Positions 17,867-26,984 of a stretch of 64,000 nt of DNA are shown here, in pieces. The stretch lies in NCBI GenBank assembly GCA_013297775.1, contig JAAFIL010000010.1, forward strand, positions 39,221-103,220, given 5' to 3'. Position numbers and translations under genes: made by a program. The DNA comes from Bacteroidota bacterium (GTDB taxonomy: Bacteria > Bacteroidota > Bacteroidia > B-17B0 > Aurantibacillaceae). The notes under the pieces were generated by a model. That model searched no databases, was not told where the DNA came from, and saw only the letters and a program-made list of their open reading frames with translations. Numbering within the stretch: the stretch's first letter is position 1; each line of letters starts with the position of its first letter.

Positions 17867-18880
17867 TTACGATTGAACAGGGTTAGGAGGGTTAATAGGC
17901 GGTGCATCGGGGCTTAGCGTTATTTCTTCTTCACGCTTTGTGCCATTCACAAAGTCGAACGCATTTTGAAGTGTAAATTCATGTTCGGCTTCAATCGGAT
18001 TCATTTTTGCAAACTTCACCAAATCGGAGAGTTGAAGTAATTGTTGTAGTTTTTCTTTGCTAACGCCATCTACTACTTGGCTACGAAATGCCAACATAAT
18101 TTCGTCGGTTGTGCTTTCTAAGGCAAATACGCCATAACGTTCCTCAATGTATAAGCGCACCGCATCCGAAATTTGCGAGTAGTATTCTTTGATTTTACCT
18201 TCTTTCCAAATTTTTTCAGCTTTAATGGTTTCGAGTGTTGCTAAAGCCGTAATGTGCGCTGGCACTTTAGGTTTAACAGGTTCGGTTATTATTTTATTAG
18301 AACGGCGCGTGAAATAAATCGTTAGAATAATAATGATGGCGATAATTAATAAACCAGCTGCGCTATAATAAACGTAATGGATGTACCATTTCCAATTAAA
18401 AGGTTCTTCAAAAATAGGTTTAATATCTTTTAGCTTGGCTTCGCTGCTATCGGTGGCCACGGTGTGTACTTCTAACAAAAGGGCTTCCGTTAATAAAGGA
18501 TGTGCGGAGTCTCCATTTAAAATAAACTTAAACGGCGGCAAGGCAAAATAGCCGCTATCGTAAGCACTAATGGTAAACTTTTGATGTTGTTGAATAATGG
18601 AAGGTTGATTTTTATCCGGAATCATGGTATCAACGGGCCAGCTTTCAATCACCTCTACCTTACTAATAATGGTATCTACAATTTCGGGCCATTGGAGTTT
18701 AAAATTTTTAACTGCGTTGGCATCGTAAGTAACGTATAAATCCAATCGCACGGGTTCGCCAATTCTAATTTTAGAAGAGTCTATCACGGCGGCTACCCTC
18801 ACATCTTGCGCGAAAGATGCTGACAAACACAGCAGGCACAGCCAGATCAAACCAATCCATTTTAGAGCCTTTACTACCAT
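17867..18880 (-). CDS. BatD-like/DUF4381-like membrane protein
   Basis: A signal peptide (IGLIWLCLLCLSASFA) precedes a periplasmic beta-rich domain of about 130 residues. One TM helix (AAGLLIIAIIIILTIYF, near 172-190) and a cytoplasmic helical region follow, with IWKEGKIKEYYSQISDAVRLYIEERYG and a Pro-rich end. The layout recalls the C-terminal half of BatD and the DUF4381 proteins found in MoxR/DUF58 operons. One base separates it from the DUF58 gene and three bases from batA. The function is not known; a structural subunit of the Bat complex is the simplest guess. Confidence 0.72.
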   Translation of the reverse strand: MVVKALKWIGLIWLCLLCLSASFAQDVRVAAVIDSSKIRIGEPVRLDLYVTYDANAVKNFKLQWPEIVDTIISKVEVIESWPVDTMIPDKNQPSIIQQHQKFTISAYDSGYFALPPFKFILNGDSAHPLLTEALLLEVHTVATDSSEAKLKDIKPIFEEPFNWKWYIHYVYYSAAGLLIIAIIIILTIYFTRRSNKIITEPVKPKVPAHITALATLETIKAEKIWKEGKIKEYYSQISDAVRLYIEERYGVFALESTTDEIMLAFRSQVVDGVSKEKLQQLLQLSDLVKFAKMNPIEAEHEFTLQNAFDFVNGTKREEEITLSPDAPPINPPNPVQS

Positions 18881-18881
18881 A

Positions 18882-19748
18882 CTAGCGGTTTTTAAATAAG
18901 TTCATAAGTGGTTTAATATAGCTTTCGTGTGTGTAAATAGAAGTGGTGTCAATGCCGCTTCTACTAAATACTTCTTTTAAGTTGGCATCTGTTTTTAACT
19001 GATTGGCTTTAAATTGGGTTCTAAATTTTTTACTCGATGTGTCCACCCACAAGATGTTGCCACTTTCGTTGTCTTTTAATTTTACTAAACCAATATTTGG
19101 GATTTCGTTTTCCGTTTTATCAATAATACGCAAAGCCACCACATCGTGTTTTTTATTGGCAATTTTAAGCGCATCGGCAAAAGGCAATTCGGTTTGAAAA
19201 TCGCTAATTAAAAAAACAACGCTCCGTTTTTTAATTACGTTGGTCATGTATTTTAAAGCCACTTCAAGGTTGGTGTTTACATTGTCGGGTTTAAATTCTA
19301 TCAACTCTCGAATGATGCGTAAAATATGCGATTTCCCTTTTTTAGGTGGAATAAATTTCTCGATTTTATCGCTAAAAAAAATAACACCGATTTTATCATT
19401 ATTTTGCGAAGCACTAAACGCTACAACCGCACAAAGTTCGGTAATTAAATCTTGCTTAAATTGTTTTTGTGTGCCAAATAATCCACTTGCGCTAACGTCC
19501 ACTAACAACACCACACTTAACTCGCGTTCTTCTTCAAACACTTTTACATAAGGCGCGTTAAAGCGTGCGGTTACATTCCAATCTATGGTGCGCACATCAT
19601 CGCCAGGCATATACTCGCGCACTTCCGAAAAAGCCATGCCTCGTCCTTTAAACGCCGAGTGGTATTCACCAGAAAAAATCTGTGAACTTAGACCGCGGGT
19701 CTTAATTTCGATTTTACGAACTTTTTTTAATAATGCCGATGTTTCCAA
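18882..19748 (-). CDS. DUF58 domain protein (Bat operon)
   Basis: The 288-aa protein carries the DUF58 signature GRGMAFSEVREYMPGDDVRTIDWN-like segment, followed by a VWA-like fold with LLVDVSAS, ISDFQT and KHDVVALRI. The N-terminus METSALLKKVRKIEIKTRGLS matches the expected family start exactly, but its first codon is TTG and no in-frame ATG or GTG lies nearby, so a TTG start is well supported. DUF58 proteins are usual partners of MoxR ATPases. The gap from moxR is 109 bp. Confidence 0.92.
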   Translation of the reverse strand: METSALLKKVRKIEIKTRGLSSQIFSGEYHSAFKGRGMAFSEVREYMPGDDVRTIDWNVTARFNAPYVKVFEEERELSVVLLVDVSASGLFGTQKQFKQDLITELCAVVAFSASQNNDKIGVIFFSDKIEKFIPPKKGKSHILRIIRELIEFKPDNVNTNLEVALKYMTNVIKKRSVVFLISDFQTELPFADALKIANKKHDVVALRIIDKTENEIPNIGLVKLKDNESGNILWVDTSSKKFRTQFKANQLKTDANLKEVFSRSGIDTTSIYTHESYIKPLMNLFKNR

Positions 19749-19857
19749 TTTTAATTTAAAATGTTTTCGTGGGTTTAAAACACAAGACCTAAAATTTATT
19801 TTTTAGAACGAAGCTGGTTTAAGCACTTATTGAAAATTTCTTATCCCTCTAAAAAGG

Positions 19858-20847
19858 TTAAGGCACTTCAACGGTGTTTAAAATTTCGGTTACAATGTTT
19901 TCCGAAGTTATATTTTCGGCTTCGGCTTCGTAGGTTAAACCAACTCTATGGCGCATCACATCTAAACAAACCGCACGCACATCTTCGGGTATAACGTAAC
20001 CTCTGCGCTTAATAAACGCATACGCTTTAGCTGCCAAAGCCAGATTAATGGATGCACGCGGCGAGCCACCGTACGAAATTAATCCTTCAAACTTTTGTAA
20101 TTTATAATCTTTAGGATAGCGCGATGCAAATACGATGTCAACAATATACCGTTCAATTTTCTCATCCATGTAAACGTCTTTCACAACGGCACGGGCGTTA
20201 ATAATATCTTCGGGTTTTAAAACGCTATTAGGCACAGGCATGCCCGTTGGCGAAATGTTAGAGGCAATAATTTTACGTTCTTCGTCTTTGGTAGGATAAC
20301 CAATTACAATCTTTAACATAAAACGATCCATTTGCGCTTCGGGTAGGGGATAAGTACCCTCTTGCTCAACCGGATTTTGTGTGGCTAATACTAAAAATGG
20401 ATTGGGCAATTTAAACGTTTGGTCGCCAATGGTTACTTGCTTTTCTTGCATGGCTTCGAGCAATGCCGATTGCACTTTGGCTGGCGCGCGGTTAATTTCG
20501 TCGGCCAACACAAAATTGGCAAAAATAGGCCCTTTGCGAATACTAAATTGCTCTTGTTTTTGATTATAAATCATGGTGCCAATAACATCGGCTGGTAATA
20601 AATCGGGGGTAAACTGAATACGCGAAAATTGAGCATCTACGCACTTGGCCAGCGTATTAATGGCTAGGGTTTTAGCCAAGCCGGGTACGCCTTCTAGTAA
20701 AATGTGTCCGTTACTTAATAAACCAATCATGAGGCGTTCCACCATGTGTTTTTGCCCAACAATAACCTTGTCCATTTCAAACGTTAGCATTTCGACAAAG
20801 GCACTTTCTCGTTGAATGCGTTCATTAATTTGAGCTATATCAATCAT
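19858..20847 (-). CDS. moxR: MoxR-family AAA+ ATPase
   Basis: First gene of the Bat operon. The AAA+ core has Walker A GVPGLAKT, Walker B LADEINRAPAKVQSALLEAM, sensor ATQNPVEQEGTYPLPEAQMDRF, and a C-terminal lid domain (YGGSPRASINL, the usual MoxR sensor-2 motif). At 329 aa it is typical. MoxR proteins are thought to act as chaperones for VWA proteins, here the DUF58, BatA and BatB products. The upstream region is AT-rich without a convincing consensus promoter. Confidence 0.95.
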   Translation of the reverse strand: MIDIAQINERIQRESAFVEMLTFEMDKVIVGQKHMVERLMIGLLSNGHILLEGVPGLAKTLAINTLAKCVDAQFSRIQFTPDLLPADVIGTMIYNQKQEQFSIRKGPIFANFVLADEINRAPAKVQSALLEAMQEKQVTIGDQTFKLPNPFLVLATQNPVEQEGTYPLPEAQMDRFMLKIVIGYPTKDEERKIIASNISPTGMPVPNSVLKPEDIINARAVVKDVYMDEKIERYIVDIVFASRYPKDYKLQKFEGLISYGGSPRASINLALAAKAYAFIKRRGYVIPEDVRAVCLDVMRHRVGLTYEAEAENITSENIVTEILNTVEVP

Positions 20848-21015
20848 ACTTTTTTAATTATTATCAAAATAGGTTGTAAATATAGTAATGGTGCGGGTTT
20901 GAGGTATTTGATGGGGTGTTAAAGAATGTTAACCTCAAAGGCATTGGGTTCACAAAAAAAGCTAAGTAAATAGCGTTTAGTAAACCTTAGATGAAGCTAA
21001 CGAAGCTTATTTTTA

Positions 21016-21234
21016 GGCCGTGCCCCCTGTAAAGTTTATGGGTAAATAGGGAATCATTTAAACTATTCATTTTAGCTAACGTAGAGTTCTATGAAGGGGT
21101 CGGGCTTTACGCTTTAGCTGCTTGGTCTTTTGCTACACCTGCTGCGGCGTGCGGGGTCTTCGTGCCTCAGCCTCCACAGCTCGCGCAGGTGTTCGCAAAA
21201 GCCCTTCGCAGGCTGCCGCTTCAATCCCTCACGG
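21016..21234. repeat. GC-rich structured intergenic element
   Basis: It begins GGCCGTGCCCC and later reads GGGGTCGGGCTTTACGC, then ends near GCTTCAATCCCTCACGG. From memory, similar GGCGTGCCCC...GGGGTCGGGC...ATCCCTCACG elements are scattered through Bacteroidota genomes. Within it, arms at 21127-21146 and 21182-21201 form a 20-bp stem with about three mismatches around a 35-base loop. The base composition contrasts strongly with its AT-rich neighbours. The role is unknown. Confidence 0.55.
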
Positions 21235-21351
21235 ATAGGAAAGATTGTGGTGGTTTGGAGATGTATTTTATGTAATGCCGTTTGTACATACAAAATAGCC
21301 CAATCTTTAAGGGTTTTTTATGGGGCTTTTTTATAAATTTATATGGCATGT

Positions 21352-21515
21352 GATACTAATATCGGTTCTAAAAGATACAAGTCGAACCAGAATTATTTTT
21401 CTTTTAGGCGACGAAAAAATTATAGGCGTAGCAAGGTCTCTGGGTATAATTTTTGAGGAAGTATAAGAGAAAAAGAAACTGGGTCAACTTATCTTTTAGA
21501 AATGATGTTGGTATG
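21352..21515. repeat. 164-bp near-palindromic interspersed element, copy 2
   Basis: Same length as copy 1 (7604-7767) and about 95% identical by eye, with the same terminal inverted repeats. The central CTACG of copy 1 is changed to TCTCTG, which weakens the tip of the hairpin, while the outer stem remains intact. It lies about 250 bp upstream of sduA. Confidence 0.8.
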
Positions 21516-21765
21516 AGTGCCATTCATAAAAAATAATTAGCGTGTTTGAAGTACTAATAACTTTTTATTATTATATTTAATTAACTAGTTGTACTCATGT
21601 AATGGCAGAAGCAAAGTTTAACCAAAAGTGTAAAAAAATAACTCGGAGAAATGATGAAACCGAAAACATCTAAATGGCTACAAGTTGAAGTACGTGTGTT
21701 GTGTTGTTGCTTTAAAAGGTGTTTATATAATGGTTATCTGTAAGCCTTAAAAAAACGACAATCAA

Positions 21766-22998
21766 ATGACAGAAGAACCTACAGAATATGATTATTTCAT
21801 AAACAAGCGGACAGATAGAGTATATCTTAGTCGTGCTTTGGACGAAAAGTTTCTAACTAAAAATGAAAAGGGAGAACTTGAAGAAATAATTAGACCTTTT
21901 CGTATTGTTTCAAAAATTATTGAAAGCTCCGAAGACCATAAATTCATAAAAGACGGTAAGCAAATTGCACTACGCATAACATCTGGTGGTAGACAAGAAA
22001 TCAAAGCTAAATTCTACGAAGACACAAGGGGAATAACCACTCTTACAATTCAAAAATTTTCAACAGATACAGGAAGTCCACACAATACATATTTTACTTT
22101 TCAAGGTGACGAAATCCTAACTTTATTCAATTTCATACGGAATATTGGACTTCTTCCAATAACCAACAAGTCAAGTGAAAAATTTGATGATAATATCTTG
22201 AAAGAAATCATTTTGACAAAAGAACAAACTGTTGACTTGATTTTAAAAAACCCTGAATTGATTAGAGAAATAATTAAAAACAACATTACGACAGATGAAA
22301 TTCAAAATTTAGCATACAGAAAAGAACAATTAGAAAAATTTAAAAACTTGTTAGAAGATAAAGACTTCTTTAATACGACAAAGAAAAATTTCAATAAACA
22401 AATAGGTGACGAGTATGTGTGGCAAGACTTTTTTGAAAACAACACTTGGATTTTCGGCTATGGTTTAAATTATGTTTTCAATTCACCTCTTCAGGACAAA
22501 AAATTAGAACAAGTTGTAACAGGTTTTGACTTTAATAATTCTGGAAAAAGAATTGATGCGTTGATGAAGACAAGAGGTTTAATAAACTCATTTTGCTTTG
22601 GAGAAATAAAAACACACAAGACAGACTTGTTAAAACAAGTTACCGACCCCTATCGTGGTGAATGTTGGGCTATATCGGATGAACTTGCAGGGGCAATTGC
22701 TCAAACGCAAAAATCCGTTCAAAAATCAATAAAAGAATTAAGCACAAAAGTTGAAATAAAGGACAAGGTTGGTAATTTGACAGGAGAACAAGTATTCATT
22801 TATCAACCAAAATCTTTTGTTGTAATTGGACACTTAAAGGAATTTGCAAACGAACAAGGTGTGAATGAAGATAAATTTAGTTCTTTTGAATTGTTTAGAC
22901 AGAATCAAACTAATCCTGAAATTTTGACTTTTGACGAACTTTATGAACGAGCAAAATTCATTGTTAAAAATGACGAGGAAAGAACCACAAACGCCTAA
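21766..22998 (+). CDS. sduA: Shedu-type antiphage nuclease SduA (DUF4263)
   Basis: The C-terminal half matches the DUF4263/Shedu nuclease. EYVWQDFFENNTWIFGYG leads into a PD-(D/E)xK-like core with Asp264 in RIDAL and Glu280/Lys282 in GEIKTHK, then AISDELAGAIAQTQKSV and FVVIGHLKEF. Residues 1-200 are a less conserved N-terminal region presumed to sense the trigger. Shedu works as a single-gene phage defence. Arg AGA and Asp GAC codons are commoner than in the flanking core genes, which suggests transfer. The stop codon is the first three bases of the shared TAACRnGG motif. Confidence 0.85.
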   Translation: MTEEPTEYDYFINKRTDRVYLSRALDEKFLTKNEKGELEEIIRPFRIVSKIIESSEDHKFIKDGKQIALRITSGGRQEIKAKFYEDTRGITTLTIQKFSTDTGSPHNTYFTFQGDEILTLFNFIRNIGLLPITNKSSEKFDDNILKEIILTKEQTVDLILKNPELIREIIKNNITTDEIQNLAYRKEQLEKFKNLLEDKDFFNTTKKNFNKQIGDEYVWQDFFENNTWIFGYGLNYVFNSPLQDKKLEQVVTGFDFNNSGKRIDALMKTRGLINSFCFGEIKTHKTDLLKQVTDPYRGECWAISDELAGAIAQTQKSVQKSIKELSTKVEIKDKVGNLTGEQVFIYQPKSFVVIGHLKEFANEQGVNEDKFSSFELFRQNQTNPEILTFDELYERAKFIVKNDEERTTNA

Positions 22999-23012
22999 CA
23001 AGGGTTTTGCGT
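22996..23012 (+). repeat. Shared 3' motif TAACRnGGRTTTKGYRT, copy 1
   Basis: TAACAAGGGTTTTGCGT begins at the sduA stop codon itself. It runs into a perfect 9-bp stem (TTTTGCGTC at 23005-23013 and GACGCAAAA at 23023-23031) with a GC-rich 9-base loop. The same motif follows the HNH gene and the DinB gene. Confidence 0.6.
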
Positions 23013-23319
23013 CAGGCGGGGAGACGCAAAATCTTAGAGTTTGTCCGTCTATTTAAGTTCAACACTTGTTGATAGTTTTGTTCTAAAAAAGACAGCCCGA
23101 ATACCAATCCCAAAACTATCAAATTGTAAAAAACTAAACTAAAATCGCTAAGAATTGCTTAAACGAAAAAATGCGTTGGTAGGTATCCGAATAAAAAAAC
23201 GATTATCTCAGTTTTTCTCGGGCTGCCGTTATAGGGCATTTTTGGGCAACAGTGCAAAACATAAACTGACGAGTAAAAACAGATATTTTTCATTACATTT
23301 GATAAGGTATAATTAAGAA
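22999..23319. other. Intergenic region between sduA and the methylase
   Basis: This 321-bp stretch holds the hairpin after sduA and a GCCGTTATAGGGC segment near 23224-23236. I recall GCCGTTAT-like sequences beside accessory genes in Bacteroidota, though not with a defined function. A TACATTTG promoter box lies at its right end. No gene is visible. Confidence 0.5.
23294..23301 (+). promoter_or_regulatory. Candidate -7 box for the methylase gene
   Basis: TACATTTG matches the Bacteroidota TAnnTTTG -7 consensus, 18 bp before the ATG at 23320. There is no TTG at the ideal spacing, so only the -7 half is supported. Confidence 0.4.
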
Positions 23320-24228
23320 ATGAAATTACCACATCCAATTCCATATCAAGGCAGCAAACGTAACTTAGCAGACCAAATCATGCGGTTCTATCCTGATGAT
23401 TTTAATAGACTTATTGAACCATTTGCAGGTTCAGCCGCAATAACAATTGCTTCAGCTTTCTATTTCAAGGCAAACCATTTTATCATTAACGACATCAATG
23501 AGCCATTGACACAACTTTGGGACGGCATTATAAATAACCCAAAATCAATAATTAAGCACTATCATGACATTTGGCACGGACAACACGGTAACGAAGAAGA
23601 ATATTATTATCAAATCCGTGATAAATTCAACGAAACAAGAAAACCGGAATATCTTTTATTCCTTTTGGCCAAATGTGTAAAAGCAGCTGTGCGTTACAAT
23701 TCACAAGGCGGCTTCAATCAAAGTCCCGACAAAAGGCGACTCGGAAGAAACCCACAAATGATGAGAGATGATATTTTAAGAGTTTCTCATTTATTAAAAG
23801 GCAAAATAGAAATTTTCTCAACTGACTATTCTAATATTCTTGATTTAGCAAATTCAGACGATTTAATTTATATGGATCCACCTTATCAAGGGACAGGATT
23901 AAATGGTGGCTTCAACTATTCTGGCAATATTGAGTTTAACAACTTTGTTGTTTCGCTATTTGAACTTAATAATAAAGACATTCCATACATTTTAAGCTAT
24001 GACGGTAGAACTGGTAACAAAACTTTTGGCAATCCATTACCAGACAATCTCAACCTTACAAAAATTGAAATAAATGCAGGACGTTCTTCTCAAGCTACTT
24101 TACTTAACAGAAATGAAATAACTTATGAAGCAGTCTTTCTTTCACCAGCACTTGTAGCAAAAATTGACTTGCAAAAAGTAACAGGAAATCAAATTTATCA
24201 AACAGACCTTTTTGCAACTCATGGTTAA
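23320..24228 (+). CDS. D12-class N6-adenine DNA methyltransferase
   Basis: The Dam/D12 class layout is complete in 302 aa: N-terminal PIPYQGSKRNLA, SAM-binding EPFAGSAAI near residues 33-41, IINDIN, and the catalytic DPPY motif at Asp186 (YMDPPYQG). It should methylate adenine in a short site; the site cannot be read from sequence. The next gene's ATG overlaps its 3' end by 8 bp (ATGGTTAA), the pattern of a translationally coupled modification-restriction pair. Codon choice resembles sduA rather than the core genes. Confidence 0.92.
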   Translation: MKLPHPIPYQGSKRNLADQIMRFYPDDFNRLIEPFAGSAAITIASAFYFKANHFIINDINEPLTQLWDGIINNPKSIIKHYHDIWHGQHGNEEEYYYQIRDKFNETRKPEYLLFLLAKCVKAAVRYNSQGGFNQSPDKRRLGRNPQMMRDDILRVSHLLKGKIEIFSTDYSNILDLANSDDLIYMDPPYQGTGLNGGFNYSGNIEFNNFVVSLFELNNKDIPYILSYDGRTGNKTFGNPLPDNLNLTKIEINAGRSSQATLLNRNEITYEAVFLSPALVAKIDLQKVTGNQIYQTDLFATHG

Positions 24229-24957
24229 AAAAAATACAAAATACCCAAAGGAATTTTTAGAACACGTAAAATCTATAACCAACAAAAGAGCAAAAGTTTT
24301 CATTGACCAATTCTTGAACATTGTTTCATCACAACAGACGATATACAAATCAAGTATGGTTATACTCATGGTTCAAGAGCAGCAATGGACGTAAAAGATA
24401 AAGGTATTCCGCTAGAAACGTTCAAAGTAAAATCTGACATTTCTGGACGACAAATTGCTGCTTACAGGTTTGGCGACATTACGCAAATTCAAACCAAGCG
24501 TGTTGCGGGGAGAATTGCTTTCTCGAAAAAATTCAAAAAAGAACTTTATGAATTAAGCAATGGAAAGTGTTTGATTTGTAACGGAGAGTTTGAAGAACGC
24601 TATTTACAAATTGACCATAGAGTTCCATACGAAGTTGGTGGTGACATTGATTTAGAGAGAAACATTGAAGATTTTATGCTTTTATGTGGTTCATGTAACA
24701 GAGCTAAATCTTGGAGTTGCGAGCATTGCGACAATTGGCAAAAAGAAAAGAAGCCATCTCTCTGTATGCAATGCTATTGGGGCAGTCCGACAAATTACAA
24801 CCACATTGCACTCAAAGAAATGAGACGACTTGACTCGCAGTGGATTGGTGAAGAAGTGAAATACTATTACGCTATTAGTGTAATCGCTGAACAAAACAAA
24901 ATAGAACTGCCTAACTTTATTAAAACCGTAATTGCAGACAAAACAAAGAAGCGGTGA
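24221..24957 (+). pseudogene. HNH restriction endonuclease, interrupted by a frameshift
   Basis: The N-terminal frame (24221-24394) reads VKKNTKYPKEFLEHVKSITN and the following residues to FIDQFL. The rest is one frame back, open from 24307 to 24957, reading LEHCFITTDDIQIKYGYTH, GIPLETF, AAYRFGD and then the HNH core: CLIC, DHRVP, an Asn, LLCGSC and a second CEHC zinc pair. The two parts join naturally near 24311-24315 if one base is missing from CAATTCTTGAAC. Without the repair, the internal ATG at 24385 gives a 190-aa protein that keeps the HNH domain. It is probably the restriction partner of the methylase; whether the break is real, a read error or programmed is open. Confidence 0.72.
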
Positions 24958-24973
24958 AAAGAAAAACGCACTA

Positions 24974-24990
24974 TAACATGGATTTGGCAT
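24974..24990 (+). repeat. Shared 3' motif TAACRnGGRTTTKGYRT, copy 2
   Basis: TAACATGGATTTGGCAT starts 16 bp after the HNH stop codon. It aligns without gaps to the copies after sduA and the DinB gene. No strong hairpin is attached here. Confidence 0.55.
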
Positions 24991-25154
24991 AACTACACCT
25001 CACTAAAATTACTTGACATTTTTTTCAGTAACTACTAAACGTGTTTACTGTTTAATTTTTTATTACTGGGTTAAAATTACTTTGAGATAAATTCGTAAAG
25101 CATGAGAAGCGTTCAAGAGATTATCCTTATCTTTAGAAACTTAAAGGATTAATA

Positions 25155-26384
25155 ATGGTAGAAACAATGACAAAGTCGGCCTACTTAATAGAGTTAGAAG
25201 ATAATTTTGGAGCGCATAATTATCATCCCATCCCAGTTGTGTTAGAACGTGGCGAAGGGGTTTACGTTTGGGATGTAGAGGGTAAACGCTACTACGATTT
25301 TTTATCGGCCTATAGTGCGGTTAACCAAGGGCATTGTCATCCACGCATCATTAATGCCTTAACTCAACAAGCGCAACGCCTTACTTTAACCTCACGAGCA
25401 TTTTATAATTCTCTTTTAGGCGAGTACGAAAAATTTATTACGCAATATTTTGGTTACGACCGTGTGTTGCCCATGAATACAGGTGTTGAAGGTGGCGAAA
25501 CAGCCATTAAGTTAGCGCGCCGTTGGGCTTACGATATAAAAGGAGTACCCGAAAATAAAGCCAAACTGGTTTTTGCAGAGGGCAACTTTTGGGGACGCAC
25601 CTTAGCCGCCATCTCTAGTAGCAGCGACCCAAGCAGCTACAAAGGCTTTGGACCCTATATGCCCGGTTACGAATTAGTACCTTACAATAACTTAGCAGCA
25701 TTAGAAAAAGCACTTGCTGACCCCAACACCGCCGCCTTTATGGTAGAGCCTATTCAAGGCGAAGCAGGGGTAAACGTACCCGATGACGGGTATTTAAAAG
25801 GCGTTCGCGAATTGTGTACACGTTATAACGTTTTACTTATTGCCGATGAAGTACAAACAGGTTTATGCCGCACTGGGCAACTCTTAGCTTGTGACCACGA
25901 ACAAGTAAAACCCGATATTTTAGTATTAGGTAAAGCCCTTAGCGGGGGCGTATTGCCCGTTAGTGCTGTATTAGCCAGCAACGAAGTGATGTTAACGATA
26001 CACCCCGGCGAACACGGTAGCACTTATGGTGGCAATCCCTTGGCCTGCGCCGTTGCCATGGAAGCCCTCAAGGTATTAAAAGACGAAGACTTAGCCAGTA
26101 ACGCCGAGCGCATGGGTATTTTATTGCGCAACGGATTAACCGCACTTGCCAACGAAACCGATTGCATTACCAAAGTAAGAGGTAAAGGGTTGTTAAACGC
26201 CGTCATCATAAAAGAAAAAAATGGGAAAACCGCTTGGGATGTTTGCATAGCTCTAGCCGAACACGGCCTATTAGCCAAACCCACGCACGGCGATATTATT
26301 CGCTTTGCGCCACCTTTAACCATTAACGAAACGCAATTAAACGAGTGTTTATCTATTATTAGAGAAGTTATTTTAAAATTTTAA
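25155..26384 (+). CDS. rocD: Ornithine aminotransferase (ornithine-oxo-acid transaminase)
   Basis: A fold-type I PLP enzyme of class III converting ornithine and 2-oxoglutarate to glutamate semialdehyde and glutamate. Family-specific features are [26 protein letters not shown] N-terminal residues, [31 protein letters not shown], the PLP-phosphate and Asp region [13 protein letters not shown], and the Schiff-base Lys in LGKALSGG. Its 409 aa is normal. Codon choice returns to the core style. It is a single gene with no ornithine or proline neighbours. Confidence 0.95.
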   Translation: MVETMTKSAYLIELEDNFGAHNYHPIPVVLERGEGVYVWDVEGKRYYDFLSAYSAVNQGHCHPRIINALTQQAQRLTLTSRAFYNSLLGEYEKFITQYFGYDRVLPMNTGVEGGETAIKLARRWAYDIKGVPENKAKLVFAEGNFWGRTLAAISSSSDPSSYKGFGPYMPGYELVPYNNLAALEKALADPNTAAFMVEPIQGEAGVNVPDDGYLKGVRELCTRYNVLLIADEVQTGLCRTGQLLACDHEQVKPDILVLGKALSGGVLPVSAVLASNEVMLTIHPGEHGSTYGGNPLACAVAMEALKVLKDEDLASNAERMGILLRNGLTALANETDCITKVRGKGLLNAVIIKEKNGKTAWDVCIALAEHGLLAKPTHGDIIRFAPPLTINETQLNECLSIIREVILKF

Positions 26385-26425
26385 GAAGGGTATTGACTTT
26401 TAGCTGAAACAGTTGATTACCTTAA

Positions 26426-26944
26426 ATGAAAAAGGAAAAAAATACGAATCATTCAGTTTCAATAAATGATGCGATTTGGGCGCAGTTTGGGGCAAGCCTT
26501 GAAATGCTTGAAAATGCAATAAATATATGCCCTGACGAACATTGGAACACAGACTTAAATTTTTGGTACACTTCTTACCATTGCATTTTTTGGACGGATT
26601 ATTTTTTGACAACTGAACCAAAAAATTTTGAACCACCAGTACCATTTACTTTTTCGGAGTTTGATCCATTAGGAAAAAAGCCAGACAGAGTTTACACAAA
26701 GATCGAGCTGCTCACCTACATAGCACATTGTCGTCAAAAGGCCAATAAACTTATTACAGGACTAACAACAGAAACACTTAACGACCGTTGGATTAACGCA
26801 TATAAAAACTATTCATTACTTGAAATTTTGTTATATAACCTACGACATATACAACATCATTCCGCTCAACTCAATTTATTATTAAGACAAACGATTAACA
26901 ACGCCCCAACTTGGGTAAGTCAAGCGAAAAAGTTAAACGAATAA
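26426..26944 (+). CDS. DinB-fold protein
   Basis: A 172-aa four-helix-bundle protein of the DinB/YfiT-like superfamily. The likely metal histidines are in TSYHCIFW (helix 2) and LRHIQHHSAQL (helix 4). These proteins are often metal-dependent thiol transferases or hydrolases, and bacillithiol could be a cosubstrate given bshC in this window; that is inference. A FEPPVPF stretch lies between the helices. Codon use is closer to the accessory genes. A copy of the shared TAACRnGG motif follows 40 bp downstream. Confidence 0.78.
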   Translation: MKKEKNTNHSVSINDAIWAQFGASLEMLENAINICPDEHWNTDLNFWYTSYHCIFWTDYFLTTEPKNFEPPVPFTFSEFDPLGKKPDRVYTKIELLTYIAHCRQKANKLITGLTTETLNDRWINAYKNYSLLEILLYNLRHIQHHSAQLNLLLRQTINNAPTWVSQAKKLNE

Positions 26945-26984
26945 TGACTGTAAGAATAACAAATGGATAAAATGTGATAACAGT

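Larger units (their letters stand above)
20848..21765. other. Gene-free stretch with two unrelated repeat elements
   Basis: This 918-bp gap between moxR and sduA has no credible gene. It contains the GC-rich structured element (about 21016-21234) and copy 2 of the 164-bp palindrome (21352-21515), which mark the left edge of the accessory region. A 30-codon frame at 21651 with a GGAGA in front is too short to call. Confidence 0.65.

Noticed and set aside
21651..21743. 30-residue frame with a GGAGA in front
   Set aside because: It is too short, Cys-rich without a known motif, and followed by no partner; it could be a remnant but I cannot support a gene.
22996..23031. Classical integron attC site
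   Set aside because: The stem is perfect rather than bulged, the paired GTTRRRY end is not clear, and no integrase is in the window. Kept only as a shared motif.
24212..24394. Independent small gene before the HNH gene
   Set aside because: Its residues continue into the HNH frame after a one-base correction, so it is the N-terminal part of the same gene.
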